From Bacteroidales bacterium (GTDB lineage: Bacteria > Bacteroidota > Bacteroidia > Bacteroidales > F082): a DNA stretch of 64,000 bases. Location: assembly GCA_017549805.1 (NCBI GenBank), contig JAFYNJ010000007.1, forward strand, positions 1 to 64,000, given 5' to 3'. This document shows, one piece after another, positions 52,048-60,806 of the stretch (its first letter is position 1; each line of letters begins with the position of its first letter). The notes under the pieces are model-generated. The model was not told the DNA's origin, did not search any database, and was given only the letters and a program-made list of their open reading frames with translations. Position numbers and translations under genes: made by a program.

Positions 52048-52551
52048 ATGAAACCTAAACGATTGTTGACGCTGTTCTTGATGCTGTTTTTTGCCAAGGC
52101 TCTTCCGGCTCAGTATCTGAATAGTGCCGAGGTGAAAGCCCATGAGTTTGAAGGTGTGACCATCGATGGGCGGCCGTATCGGCTTTATGATTCACAAGCC
52201 GAGCGCATCATCGTTTGCTTTTGGTCGGTCGATTGCGATTATTGCCACGACTTTTTGAAGAAACTCCGCCGGCGCACTGATTTGAAGAATGACTATGAGT
52301 TGGTGACCTTTGCCTTGGCTGAAACCCAGGAAGAGGTTCAGGAAGAAGTAAAAAAGCTGAGGCTCCCGGGCTGGCATTTCTTTGACGAGGCGGGCTGGGA
52401 TGGTCAGGCTTTCCTGGATTACGATGTGACCATTACCCCAACCATCCTTTTGATCGACAAGAACAAGAATGTCTTTGGAGAGGCTTACGATTGGGATGAG
52501 TTCAAGGAACTGAAATCGATATTTGAAAAAGTTTTGCAATATGAAAAATAA
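52048..52551 (+). CDS. TlpA-like exported thioredoxin-fold protein
   Basis: 167 residues. Signal peptide MKPKRLLTLFLMLFFAKALPA; thioredoxin fold with active site C-D-Y-C (FWSVDCDYCHDFLKKL) near residue 64 and the cis-proline loop TITPTILLID. The CDYC pair differs from the CGPC of the thioredoxin at 4322 and would make the disulfide differently reactive. Its stop overlaps the ATG of the GH3 fusion by 11 bases, so these are coupled. Confidence 0.85.
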   Translation: MKPKRLLTLFLMLFFAKALPAQYLNSAEVKAHEFEGVTIDGRPYRLYDSQAERIIVCFWSVDCDYCHDFLKKLRRRTDLKNDYELVTFALAETQEEVQEEVKKLRLPGWHFFDEAGWDGQAFLDYDVTITPTILLIDKNKNVFGEAYDWDEFKELKSIFEKVLQYEK

Positions 52552-55492
52552 ACGCTTTTTATCCATTGTTTTTGGATTGCTGCTTTTGTCGGCAGGACAG
52601 CTTGCGGCTCAAGACGACGAGTCGCGCTGGGTGGACTCAGTGTATAACAGCTTGACGTTGGAGCAGCGTGTGGGTCAGCTGATCTGCGTGCGCGCCAACA
52701 ACCCCGACAAGCCTTTCGAGAAGGTCATCGCCGATTATATCAAACAATACAATATCGGCAGTGTCTGTTTCTTCAGGGCGGAGGCTAAACCGCAGTTGGA
52801 ACAGACCAATGCCTGGCAGGCCATGGCCCAGACTCCGCTGATGGTGGCCATTGATGCGGAATGGGGACTGGCCATGCGCGTGAAGAACACCGTGGCATAT
52901 CCCTATCAGATGACGCTCGGTGCCGTCACCGACAACCAGCTGATCTATTCCATGGGACAGCAGGTGGCTGAGCAATGCAAACGCATGGGTATCCATGTCA
53001 ACTTCGCTCCGGTCGCCGATGTCAATTCCAATGCCCATAACCCAGTCATCGGGGTGCGAAGCTTTGGTGAGAATCCGCAGAACGTGGGGGAGAAGGCTGC
53101 CGCATACGCCTTGGGCATGCAGAGCCAAGGCATGATCACTTCCATGAAACACTTCCCGGGCCATGGCGACACGGATACCGATTCGCATCTTACCTTGCCC
53201 ACTGTGACACGTCCATACGAAGAAGTCAAGGATGTGGATCTGGCTCCTTTCCGCTATCTGATTGAGCGTGGCGTCAATGGAACCATGGTGGGCCATCTTT
53301 ATTTCCCGGCTATCGAAAAGGTGCCGAACACCTCATCTTCGCTTTCAAAAGGAGTGGTGACCGATTTGCTGAAGGAAGAGATGGGCTTTGATGGGCTGAT
53401 CTTTACGGACGGTCTCGACATGAAAGGTGTCTCGCAGACGGTTTCGGCCGATAGTGTTTCGTATGTGGCCTTTTTGGCAGGCAATGACGTGCTGATCCTT
53501 CCGCATAGCGTTCCCAAGGCCATCAAGACCATCAAGGAAGGTGCCGAACGTGATCCGCAGATTGCCGCCCGTGTGGAAGAGAGTTGCAAGAAGATCCTGC
53601 GCTATAAGTACCGTGCCGGTTTGAACCATTATCAGCCTGTGGCTACGGAAAACCTCAATTCCGATTTGAAGAAACTTGAATACTACGACTTGAGGCGACA
53701 GCTCTTTGAAGAGGCCGTCACGATGTTGAAAAACGAGGATCAGGTGATCCCCCTGAAAGCGACGCAAAAGATTGCGATGATGAACATCGGGTCGGAAAGT
53801 AGTGCAAGACGCATAGCCGATGCCATGTCGAAGGCAGGCTTGAAACCGAAATATTTTAATGTTTCAAAAGACCATGCCGCGGATGCCAAGGCATGGCTGC
53901 CCGAATTGGAATCATACGATCTGGTTGTGGTGAATGTCATGCAAACCAGCATGTTCGCTTCTAAAAACTTTGGCGTCAATGATGCTACAGTGGAGTTTTT
54001 CAACAAGCTGGTGGCACAAAACGACGTAGTGCTGAACCTGTTTGCCTGTCCGTATGCCTTGGACCGTTTCCGTATCAACAAGAGCGTGATTGGCTTGTTG
54101 GTGGGATATCAGGATGACGACGAAGCGGTGGATGCCGTCAGCGCCATCCTTACTGGGGCAAAGAGTGCCCATGGCAAGCTTCCGGTCTCCACAAGCAAAT
54201 TCAATTGTGGCGACGGCATCGTCCCAGCTGAGTTCCCGGCTGAAATGCCCGCTTCGGCTCCCGTGCTGAAAGAAGGCTCGCTTTCCATCAACCAGACGCC
54301 CTTGCCCAAAGGCACCTTGGATGCCAAATATGAAAGGATGCTGGATTCCATCGCCAAGATGGGCATTGAAAAGGGTGCCTATCCCGGCTGTCAGATTCTG
54401 GCGATGAAAGACGGCAAGGTGATTTATGACAAGTGCTTTGGCACCTTTACCTATGGTGGCGGCACCAAGGTGGTTCCAGAGGATGTGTACGACATTGCCT
54501 CGTTGACCAAGATATTCGCCTCTACGTTAGCGGTCATGAAACTGTATGAGGACGGCTTGTTGGATGTCAACAAGACCATGGGCGACTATTTCCCGTACCT
54601 GAATGAATCAAACAAAGGTGCCATCAAGATCATCGACATCCTGACGCATCAGTCGGGCATGAAGTCGTGGATTCCTTTCCATCTGAAACTGATCAATGAG
54701 AATGGACCGCTTCCTGAGTACTTCATCGATCATATCGACGAGTCGCATACCGTGCGCGTGGCCGAGAATCTATATCTGGTAAACGATTACAAGGAGAAGA
54801 TCATTGATTCCATCATGAAGAGTCCCATGAAGGAGAAGAAATATGTATATTGCGACATGGGATTCTACTTCATCCCGGAATTGGTCAAGCTGTTGACCAA
54901 CAAGAGCTTGGAGGAATACCTTGAAGAGAAGTTCTACAATCCGATGCATCTGACCAACATAGGTTATTGTCCGTTGCATTGGAGAACACGCGAGACCATC
55001 GTGCCCACTGAGGACGACCAGAAGTTCCGCAAGCAGTTGCTGTGGGGTGATGTCCATGACCAGATGGCTTCATTGATGGGTGGCATGTCGGGTCATGCCG
55101 GCCTCTTCGCCAACTCGCACGACTTGGCGGTCATTGCCCAGATGCTGTTGGATGAAGGCAAGTTTGAAGGGAAACAGCTGTTGAAGCCTTCTACCATCAA
55201 GTATTTCACCACGGCGCCGTTTACCGCCAACAACAACCGTCGCGGCTTGGGCTTCGACAAGTTGCCATTGGAAAAGAAAGGCTCGTCCACCGCTTCCAAG
55301 TCGGGGTCGATGGCGGGCTACGGACATACAGGTTATACCGGAACCTTCTTCTGGAACGATCCAGAGAACAAAACCGTCATCGTGTTCCTCTCGAACCGTG
55401 TGCATCCCACATCAGACAACGGCTTGCTGATGAAACTTGATATCCGCACGAAACTCCATGATGTCCTGTATCAGGCCTATCCAATTAAGTGA
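52541..55492 (+). CDS. GH3 beta-N-acetylhexosaminidase-type domain fused to a beta-lactamase-family serine hydrolase
   Basis: 983 residues. Signal peptide (RFLSIVFGLLLLSAGQLAA), GH3 domain (about 30-370; KHFPGHGDTDTDSHL, nucleophile in FTDGLDMKG), a GH3 C-terminal domain (about 385-560), then a class C beta-lactamase/DD-peptidase fold (about 600-983) with S-x-x-K in IASLTK near 652, Y-x-D in YCDMGF and H-T-G in YGHTGYTG. NagZ-like glycosidases remove GlcNAc from muropeptides while beta-lactamase-family enzymes cut or bind D-Ala-D-Ala peptides; joined, they suggest an exported murein-turnover enzyme. Such fusions recur in Bacteroidales. Confidence 0.92.
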   Translation: MKNKRFLSIVFGLLLLSAGQLAAQDDESRWVDSVYNSLTLEQRVGQLICVRANNPDKPFEKVIADYIKQYNIGSVCFFRAEAKPQLEQTNAWQAMAQTPLMVAIDAEWGLAMRVKNTVAYPYQMTLGAVTDNQLIYSMGQQVAEQCKRMGIHVNFAPVADVNSNAHNPVIGVRSFGENPQNVGEKAAAYALGMQSQGMITSMKHFPGHGDTDTDSHLTLPTVTRPYEEVKDVDLAPFRYLIERGVNGTMVGHLYFPAIEKVPNTSSSLSKGVVTDLLKEEMGFDGLIFTDGLDMKGVSQTVSADSVSYVAFLAGNDVLILPHSVPKAIKTIKEGAERDPQIAARVEESCKKILRYKYRAGLNHYQPVATENLNSDLKKLEYYDLRRQLFEEAVTMLKNEDQVIPLKATQKIAMMNIGSESSARRIADAMSKAGLKPKYFNVSKDHAADAKAWLPELESYDLVVVNVMQTSMFASKNFGVNDATVEFFNKLVAQNDVVLNLFACPYALDRFRINKSVIGLLVGYQDDDEAVDAVSAILTGAKSAHGKLPVSTSKFNCGDGIVPAEFPAEMPASAPVLKEGSLSINQTPLPKGTLDAKYERMLDSIAKMGIEKGAYPGCQILAMKDGKVIYDKCFGTFTYGGGTKVVPEDVYDIASLTKIFASTLAVMKLYEDGLLDVNKTMGDYFPYLNESNKGAIKIIDILTHQSGMKSWIPFHLKLINENGPLPEYFIDHIDESHTVRVAENLYLVNDYKEKIIDSIMKSPMKEKKYVYCDMGFYFIPELVKLLTNKSLEEYLEEKFYNPMHLTNIGYCPLHWRTRETIVPTEDDQKFRKQLLWGDVHDQMASLMGGMSGHAGLFANSHDLAVIAQMLLDEGKFEGKQLLKPSTIKYFTTAPFTANNNRRGLGFDKLPLEKKGSSTASKSGSMAGYGHTGYTGTFFWNDPENKTVIVFLSNRVHPTSDNGLLMKLDIRTKLHDVLYQAYPIK

Positions 55493-55498
55493 AAGCTC

Positions 55499-56089
55499 TT
55501 AGTTTTCTTCCGGGTTCTTCGGAAACCGTTGCCACATCTCGTATTCCTTGCCCATGCGGGCGACGAAGGTCTTCCACATCTGGTCGGTGGGAGTAGAGAG
55601 TAGCAATTTGCTGTTTGTTTTGCCCACGAGCCATGAATTGCGGGCCAGTTCGCTGGTGAGTTGTCCGGCGCTCCATCCCGAATAGCCCAGGAAAAAGCGA
55701 ACATTGTTTTTGTTGGCGATGCCTTGTGCGATCAGGGTGTTGAGCGTGTCGGTATCGCCACCCCAGTACAGGCCGTCCATGATCTTGCAGGAATCGGGAA
55801 TGAGGTCGCCTAAGGTGTGCATGAAGAAAATCTGGTTTTCGGCCACGGGACCGCCGAGATACACGGGAGCGTCAAAGTCCTCGAACACATCGACAATCTC
55901 TTTCAGTCTCACGTTGAGCGACTTGTTCATGATGATGCCGAACGAGCCCTCCGACTCATTGTGTTCGATGAGCAGGACAACGGAACGGCCAAAGTGGAAG
56001 TCGTTCATCGTCGGCTCCGAAAGCAGGATGTTTCCTTGTTGGGGCTCCAAGGTGTTGCTGCGAATCTGAAAGAGTTTCTTTAAGTCCAT
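55499..56089 (-). CDS. YqgE/AlgH family protein
   Basis: 196 residues from ATG 56089 (TTG one codon earlier is the alternative). Family signatures: GNILLSEPTMND, FGRSVVLLIEHNESEGSFGIIMNKS, GGPVAENQIFFMHT, GYSGWSAGQL. Cytosolic, of unknown biochemical function, linked in other bacteria to RNA or regulatory roles. Convergent with the GH3 fusion with only six bases between stops. Divergent from murL. Confidence 0.93.
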   Translation of the reverse strand: MDLKKLFQIRSNTLEPQQGNILLSEPTMNDFHFGRSVVLLIEHNESEGSFGIIMNKSLNVRLKEIVDVFEDFDAPVYLGGPVAENQIFFMHTLGDLIPDSCKIMDGLYWGGDTDTLNTLIAQGIANKNNVRFFLGYSGWSAGQLTSELARNSWLVGKTNSKLLLSTPTDQMWKTFVARMGKEYEMWQRFPKNPEEN

Positions 56090-56108
56090 CAATCGTGATA
56101 TTGAAACG

Positions 56109-56167
56109 CAAAAATATCAACAATTCAACAAATAAACAATTTAACAAATCAACTTTTATTATTTTTG
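56109..56167. promoter_or_regulatory. Divergent promoters of the YqgE gene and murL
   Basis: Minus strand: -7 TATTTTTG (56109-56116) with -33 TTG (56137-56139) 20 bp upstream. Plus strand: -7 TATTTTTG (56160-56167), no clear -33. The 43-bp space is filled by CAACAAATAAACAATTTAAC-type tandem units, which supply the minus-strand -33. Confidence 0.6.
56117..56157. repeat. AT-rich CAACAAATAAAC tandem repeat between divergent promoters
   Basis: Units of CAATT/CAAAT/CAATTTAA repeat about five times across 41 bases. Same class of low-complexity spacer as at 1570-1607. Confidence 0.55.
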
Positions 56168-56179
56168 TAGAAAATTTGC

Positions 56180-57529
56180 GTGACATTGAAACGGATTGAG
56201 AACCAACAGCGGTTTGATGCCCTCAGGGAGCAGTTCAAGAGCTTCACTTTCTACAAGCAGGAAGTGGAACTGAAGGATGGCATACTGGCCATGACATTCC
56301 ATTTCAGCTTGGATGAACGCTATTATTTCCATCCCACCATGACGCTTCCAGCCCGTCCGTTCTATCGTTGGGAATCCATCCCGAAAGAACAGCTGGAGGT
56401 GCTGGCCTTCCATATCGGCATGGTGGAGCTGGTGAGCTATTGGAAGATCGCCTGCCCGAAAACCATTGTGGTAAAGCCCTTTGATTTGAAGCTTTGCCAG
56501 AAGAAATGGTGGCGGCATCTCTATTACAACGGCTTGGGCGAGTTCCGTTACCTGAATGGAATCGATTGCACTGAGAAGGATTTCCTGAGAATCGAGTCGG
56601 GAACCGACCGCGAGATGAAACCTGTCAACCTGCCTTTGGGAGAAAAGACCTTGATTCCCGTGGGTGGCGGCAAGGACTCGGTGGTGACCTTGGAGATGCT
56701 CCGTAATGAGATGCCTGTCATTCCGCTGATTGTCAATCCTCGCGGTGCTACCGTGGAGTGTGTCAAGGCGGCGGGCTATACCATGGACGATGTGGCGGTT
56801 GTCAACCGTACCTTGGATCCGACCATGCTGCAACTCAACCAGGAGGGCTATCTCAACGGCCATACACCGTTTTCAGCGCTGCTAGCCTTTGTGTCGTTGC
56901 TCATTGGCTTTGGCAGCGGCTCGAAATACATCGCCCTGTCGAACGAGTCGAGCGCCAACGAATCCACCGTTCCCGGCACCAACATCAACCATCAGTATAG
57001 CAAGTCCGTCGAGTTTGAGCGGGATTTCAGGGAATATGTTGCTTTGCATCTTAACGGGAGCATTCAATATTTCAGTTTCTTGCGACCCCTCAACGAGATG
57101 CAGATTGCTTCTTTCTTCAGCCGTTGCGAGGCATATCATGGTGTTTTCAAGAGTTGCAACGCAGGTAGCAAGACCGATTCTTGGTGTGGAAAATGTCCAA
57201 AGTGCCTATTTACCTGGATCATCCTTTCGCCGTTCCTTACGCGTGAGAAGCTCATCGCCATATTCGGCAAGGACCTGATGAAGGACACGACATTGCGTCC
57301 CATTTTTGAGGAGTTGAACGGCACATCGGCAGTGAAGCCTTTCGAGTGTGTTGGCACAGTGGAAGAGGTGAGAGCCTGCGTGGATTTCATGAAGGATCGC
57401 GTGAATACTATCGTTGAGGATTCCCCCAAGGGTGATGCCACTGTTTCAGCCATCTTGAAACGTTTCAATGAAGAGCATTTCCTTCCCGTGCAATTTGAGC
57501 AAATCCTAAAAACCAAGCTTCATGTTTGA
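56180..57529 (+). CDS. murL: MurL, UDP-MurNAc-L-Ala-L-Glu epimerase
   Basis: 449 residues from GTG 56180, 12 bases after a -7 box. Recognised as MurL-type by the central GGGKDSVVTLEML (near 161), NESSANESTVPGTNINHQYS and the cysteine-rich WCGKCPKCLFTW near 330, together with a MurD directly downstream. In Xanthomonas oryzae MurD2 adds L-Glu to UDP-MurNAc-L-Ala and MurL then epimerises that residue to D-Glu, consuming ATP. Its stop overlaps the MurD2 start by eight bases. The epimerase role rests on this gene pair and remembered family signatures, not on a search. Confidence 0.78.
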   Translation: MTLKRIENQQRFDALREQFKSFTFYKQEVELKDGILAMTFHFSLDERYYFHPTMTLPARPFYRWESIPKEQLEVLAFHIGMVELVSYWKIACPKTIVVKPFDLKLCQKKWWRHLYYNGLGEFRYLNGIDCTEKDFLRIESGTDREMKPVNLPLGEKTLIPVGGGKDSVVTLEMLRNEMPVIPLIVNPRGATVECVKAAGYTMDDVAVVNRTLDPTMLQLNQEGYLNGHTPFSALLAFVSLLIGFGSGSKYIALSNESSANESTVPGTNINHQYSKSVEFERDFREYVALHLNGSIQYFSFLRPLNEMQIASFFSRCEAYHGVFKSCNAGSKTDSWCGKCPKCLFTWIILSPFLTREKLIAIFGKDLMKDTTLRPIFEELNGTSAVKPFECVGTVEEVRACVDFMKDRVNTIVEDSPKGDATVSAILKRFNEEHFLPVQFEQILKTKLHV

Positions 57530-58772
57530 CTTGATCTTGAACCGGCTCCGTGGCAAGCGCATCTTGATTCTCGGCTTTGGTCGGGAAGGAAAATCGACAC
57601 GAGCCTTTTTACAAAGGCATTTGCCCGATGCCATGGTGGCGGTGGCTGACAAGAATGCCATGGAAGGTGTGGCGCATTCGGGTGAGCGGTATCTGGATGC
57701 TATCTATGATTACGATATCGTCATCAAGACGCCTGGAATTTCCCTTAAGGATTTTGATGCCAACGGTGTGGAGATTACCTCGCAAACCGACCTCTTTTTG
57801 AGCCAATTCCATCATCAAACCATTGGCATTTCGGGCACCAAAGGCAAAAGCACGACCACCAGCATGATCTATCATCTGCTCAAGGAATCGGGTCGTGACG
57901 CCATTTTGACGGGCAACATCGGTATTCCTTGTTTCGATGTGATGGAGCAGATCCATGAAGACAGCATCGTGGTTTATGAGTTGTCGGCTCATCAGCTGGA
58001 ATACGTTCACAATAGTCCGAGAGTGGGGGTGTTGCTCAATGTGTTTGAGGAGCATCTGGACCATTTTGGGACATTTGAGCGCTATAAACATGCCAAGTTC
58101 AATCTCTTGCGGTTCATGGGAGCGGATGATTTTGCTGTTGTCCATGATTCCTTGTTGATGGAGACCCTGGAGTTGGGTGTCAATAACGTGGTGTTTCCCA
58201 ATATGGATTTCGACATCGACGAAGAGGCTTTGCCCGTGTTGGGTCCGCATAACTTGTTGAACGTTAAGGCCGCTTTGTGCGCTTGCGCCGCTTACGGCAT
58301 CGATGTCAAGGAGATGATTCCTCATCTTTACACCTTCAAGCCCTTGGAACACCGTCTGGAGCCGGTGGGCACCTTTGGTGGCGTGACTTTCCTGAACGAC
58401 AGCATCTCGACCATACCACAGGCAGCCATTGCGGCTTGTCAAACCTTGGGTCGGGTGGATTTCTTGCTCTTGGGCGGTTTCGATCGTGACATCGACTATG
58501 CGCCTTTGGTGGAATACATGGCGGAACATCCTGTGCCGCATCTGCTCTTCACGGGCAAGGCGGGCGAGCGTATGATGCAATTGATGAAAGACAGGGGAGT
58601 GGCCTCGCAATTGGTTCCATACCATAGCATGGAGGAAGCTTTCGACTATCTCAAGTGCCACAAAAAAGCAGGCGACGTTTGTTTGTTGTCGCCTGCTGCT
58701 TCAAGTTATGACCAGTACAAGAACTTCGAGGAACGTGGTGCGAAGTTCAAGAGATTGGCTGAATCGTTTTAA
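57522..58772 (+). CDS. murD: MurD2-type UDP-MurNAc-L-Ala amino-acid ligase
   Basis: 416 residues, Mur ligase fold: N-terminal Rossmann domain (ILILGFGREGKSTRAFLQRH), VIKTPGISL, ATP P-loop GTKGKSTTTSMIYHLL near 108, NVFEEHLDHFGTF, then C-terminal FNDSISTIPQAAIAAC and DYAPLVEYM. Somewhat shorter than classic MurD and partnered with MurL, so it is assigned to the MurD2 type, which adds L-glutamate instead of D-glutamate. A classical MurD in the dcw cluster elsewhere would show it is an accessory copy. End overlaps the converging M48 gene by four bases. Confidence 0.83.
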   Translation: MFDLILNRLRGKRILILGFGREGKSTRAFLQRHLPDAMVAVADKNAMEGVAHSGERYLDAIYDYDIVIKTPGISLKDFDANGVEITSQTDLFLSQFHHQTIGISGTKGKSTTTSMIYHLLKESGRDAILTGNIGIPCFDVMEQIHEDSIVVYELSAHQLEYVHNSPRVGVLLNVFEEHLDHFGTFERYKHAKFNLLRFMGADDFAVVHDSLLMETLELGVNNVVFPNMDFDIDEEALPVLGPHNLLNVKAALCACAAYGIDVKEMIPHLYTFKPLEHRLEPVGTFGGVTFLNDSISTIPQAAIAACQTLGRVDFLLLGGFDRDIDYAPLVEYMAEHPVPHLLFTGKAGERMMQLMKDRGVASQLVPYHSMEEAFDYLKCHKKAGDVCLLSPAASSYDQYKNFEERGAKFKRLAESF

Positions 58773-59647
58773 TTCTTCCCGGTTTTGATCGTGGCTTTTT
58801 TACCGGAACCTGATCCGCTGTTTGAGGTGTTGCCGCTTGAGGTTTTGGGTGTGGTTGTGGATGATGTGCTGTTGAGCTTGTAGCCAGCGGCTTCAGCCAT
58901 TTCCTTGATATGCTCCGCGCGTTTTTGGGTGTCGGGGTGATCGGAGAACGCTTGGGTTATCGAACTTTGCGAGCCGGTTGATCCGCCTATCTCAAGAAGC
59001 ACGTTCAATGCGTGGTACATGGCGAAAGGATCCACGCCGTTGGCCACACAGAACTGGAAGGCAGTCTCGTCGGCCTGTGTTTCTTGGCGACGAGAATAGG
59101 CAGCGCTGGCCAGTTGTTGTCCCAAATCACCAAGGAAACTTGTGGAAATGGCACCGGCGGTGGTGTTGACAGCGGCGATACCGTAACGGGCGGCTACGAT
59201 GAGGTAGGCATTGCGGTAAGCATCGCGCACATCTTTGTTGATCAAATGGCCAAGCTCGTGGCCGACGACGGCAAACACCTCGTCGTCATTCATCTTGTCC
59301 ATCAATCCGGAATACACGCGTACGCTGCCGTCACCACTGGCGAATGCATTGATTGTGCTTGACTGATATACTTTGTAGTTGAGATTCAAATTGCTGATGT
59401 TTTTAAACTTAGCCATGATGCGGTTCAAGCGTTGAGTGTATTCGCTGCTGGCGGGAGCAATGGTGTTTTGTTTATCCATTTCAACCATGTACTCGCTGCA
59501 TAATTGGGCAATCTGTGCATCGCTGATGGTGAGCGCTTGGATGGCAGCGGCACCAGCATTCATGGCTGCATTCGGGTTGACGACTTTGAGCGTTGAACAG
59601 CTTGCCATCATTAATAAGGTGATGAGTCCAAAAAGTAATTTTTTCAT
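58769..59647 (-). CDS. M48 family metallopeptidase, lipoprotein
   Basis: 292 residues. Lipoprotein signal MKKLLFGLITLLMMASC with C17; zinc motif H-E-x-x-H in VVGHELGHLINKD (near 130) and the third ligand in QETQADETA (near 190). A Ser/Thr/Gly-rich disordered tail (from about 260). Periplasmic outer-membrane-associated quality-control protease of the BepA/YfgC-like kind is the likely role. Promoter at 59678-59685; shares a divergent region with the SPFH gene. Confidence 0.9.
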   Translation of the reverse strand: MKKLLFGLITLLMMASCSTLKVVNPNAAMNAGAAAIQALTISDAQIAQLCSEYMVEMDKQNTIAPASSEYTQRLNRIMAKFKNISNLNLNYKVYQSSTINAFASGDGSVRVYSGLMDKMNDDEVFAVVGHELGHLINKDVRDAYRNAYLIVAARYGIAAVNTTAGAISTSFLGDLGQQLASAAYSRRQETQADETAFQFCVANGVDPFAMYHALNVLLEIGGSTGSQSSITQAFSDHPDTQKRAEHIKEMAEAAGYKLNSTSSTTTPKTSSGNTSNSGSGSGKKATIKTGKN

Positions 59648-59677
59648 GATTATTAGGTTTTTATGATTTTTCTATCG

Positions 59678-59734
59678 CAAAATTATAAAAAAAATGAAAA
59701 AAAGCTTGCATATTAAAAAATAATCGTATTTTTG
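59678..59734. promoter_or_regulatory. Divergent promoters of the M48 and SPFH genes
   Basis: Minus -7 TAATTTTG (59678-59685), 30 bases before the M48 start. Plus -33 TTG (59706-59708) and -7 TATTTTTG (59727-59734), 18 bp apart, 31 bases before the SPFH start. Spacer between -7 boxes is 41 bp. Confidence 0.65.
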
Positions 59735-59765
59735 CTTTCGAAATAATATCAAAATAATATCATCT

Positions 59766-60707
59766 ATGGAAACAAAAGAATTTGAATTTAAGGGATTTGC
59801 GATGAATGGATTCATCGCTTTGTTTATTGAAATTGCCATTATTGGCTTGAGCATTTGGGGCTTTTTGGCTTTTGGTAATGGGCAATTGGGTTCGCCTATT
59901 TGGTCGATCGTCGGCATGTTGTTGGCCTGCATCCTTCCAATTGGTTTCCGTAAGTTGGAACCGAATGAGGCGATGGTGATGCTGTTCTTCGGCAAGTATC
60001 GTGGCACCTTTACCAAGACAGGTTTCTATTGGGTCAACTTCCTGATGACCTCCAAGAAGGTCTCGCTGCGCGCCCGTAACCTCAATCCTGACAACATCAA
60101 GGTGAACGACAAGACGGGCAACCCCATCATGATCGGCCAAATCCTGGTGTGGAAGTTGAAGGACACCTACAAGGCCATGTTCGAGATCGACTCGCAAACC
60201 ATGGCGGGTGGCGGCTCGGGTACGGCTCCTGTGACGGTCAGCAACCGCATGCGTGCCTTCGAGAGCTTCATCCAGGTGCAGAGCGATGCCGCTTTGCGCG
60301 AGGTGGCTGGCATGTACGCCTACGACGAGAATGAGGCTGTTGATGGCGAGCTGACTTTGCGTTCGGGTGGTACAGAGATTAATGAGGTGCTGAAGAGTAA
60401 GTTGAACGAGCGTTTGACCATGTCGGGATTGGAAGTGTTGGAAGCGCGCATCAACTATTTGGCCTATTCGCCTGAGATTGCCGCTGTGATGCTGCGCCGT
60501 CAGCAGGCTGCCGCCATCATTTCGGCCCGTGAGAAGATCGTGGAAGGCGCCGTGTCGATGGTCAAGATGGCCTTGGATAAGCTGAAGGATGAAAATGTGG
60601 TCGAACTTGACGAGGAACGCAAGGCCGCCATGGTGAGCAACCTGATGGTGGTGCTCTGCGCTGACGAGTCGGCACAACCGGTGGTGAATACGGGAAGCCT
60701 GTATTGA
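59766..60707 (+). CDS. SPFH/band-7 domain membrane protein
   Basis: 313 residues. Two N-terminal membrane segments (about 16-36 and 45-62), then a stomatin-type SPFH domain starting [19 protein letters not shown], with the coiled helix [22 protein letters not shown] and the tail [19 protein letters not shown]. Scaffold of membrane microdomains. The same domain order occurs in Firmicutes next to a CPBP protease and a small Arc-type protein, as here. Stop codon starts a tandem heptamer. Confidence 0.88.
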   Translation: METKEFEFKGFAMNGFIALFIEIAIIGLSIWGFLAFGNGQLGSPIWSIVGMLLACILPIGFRKLEPNEAMVMLFFGKYRGTFTKTGFYWVNFLMTSKKVSLRARNLNPDNIKVNDKTGNPIMIGQILVWKLKDTYKAMFEIDSQTMAGGGSGTAPVTVSNRMRAFESFIQVQSDAALREVAGMYAYDENEAVDGELTLRSGGTEINEVLKSKLNERLTMSGLEVLEARINYLAYSPEIAAVMLRRQQAAAIISAREKIVEGAVSMVKMALDKLKDENVVELDEERKAAMVSNLMVVLCADESAQPVVNTGSLY

Positions 60708-60733
60708 GGTGAGAGGTGAGAGGTGAGAGGTTA
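60706..60733. repeat. GAGGTGA heptamer x4 over the SPFH stop codon
   Basis: Three perfect GAGGTGA units and a fourth as GAGGTTA, beginning inside the stop codon of the SPFH gene. Confidence 0.85.
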
Positions 60734-60793
60734 CCCCGTTAGGGGTTAACTATCGGTAGAAACGGAAAATATTAATACCCCGTTAGGGGTTAA
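60732..60793. repeat. Two direct copies of a TACCCCGTTAGGGGTTAA hairpin unit
   Basis: Identical 18-base units at 60732-60749 and 60776-60793, 44 bases apart; each contains CCCC-GTTA-GGGG hairpins and is followed by GGTAGA. Stands between the SPFH and PH-domain genes with no promoter of its own; may act in mRNA processing. Confidence 0.85.
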
Positions 60794-60806
60794 AGCTTGG
60801 TAGATT

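Noticed and set aside
57609-58661. 350-codon frame antisense to MurD2
   Set aside because: Shadow of a gene with intact ligase motifs.
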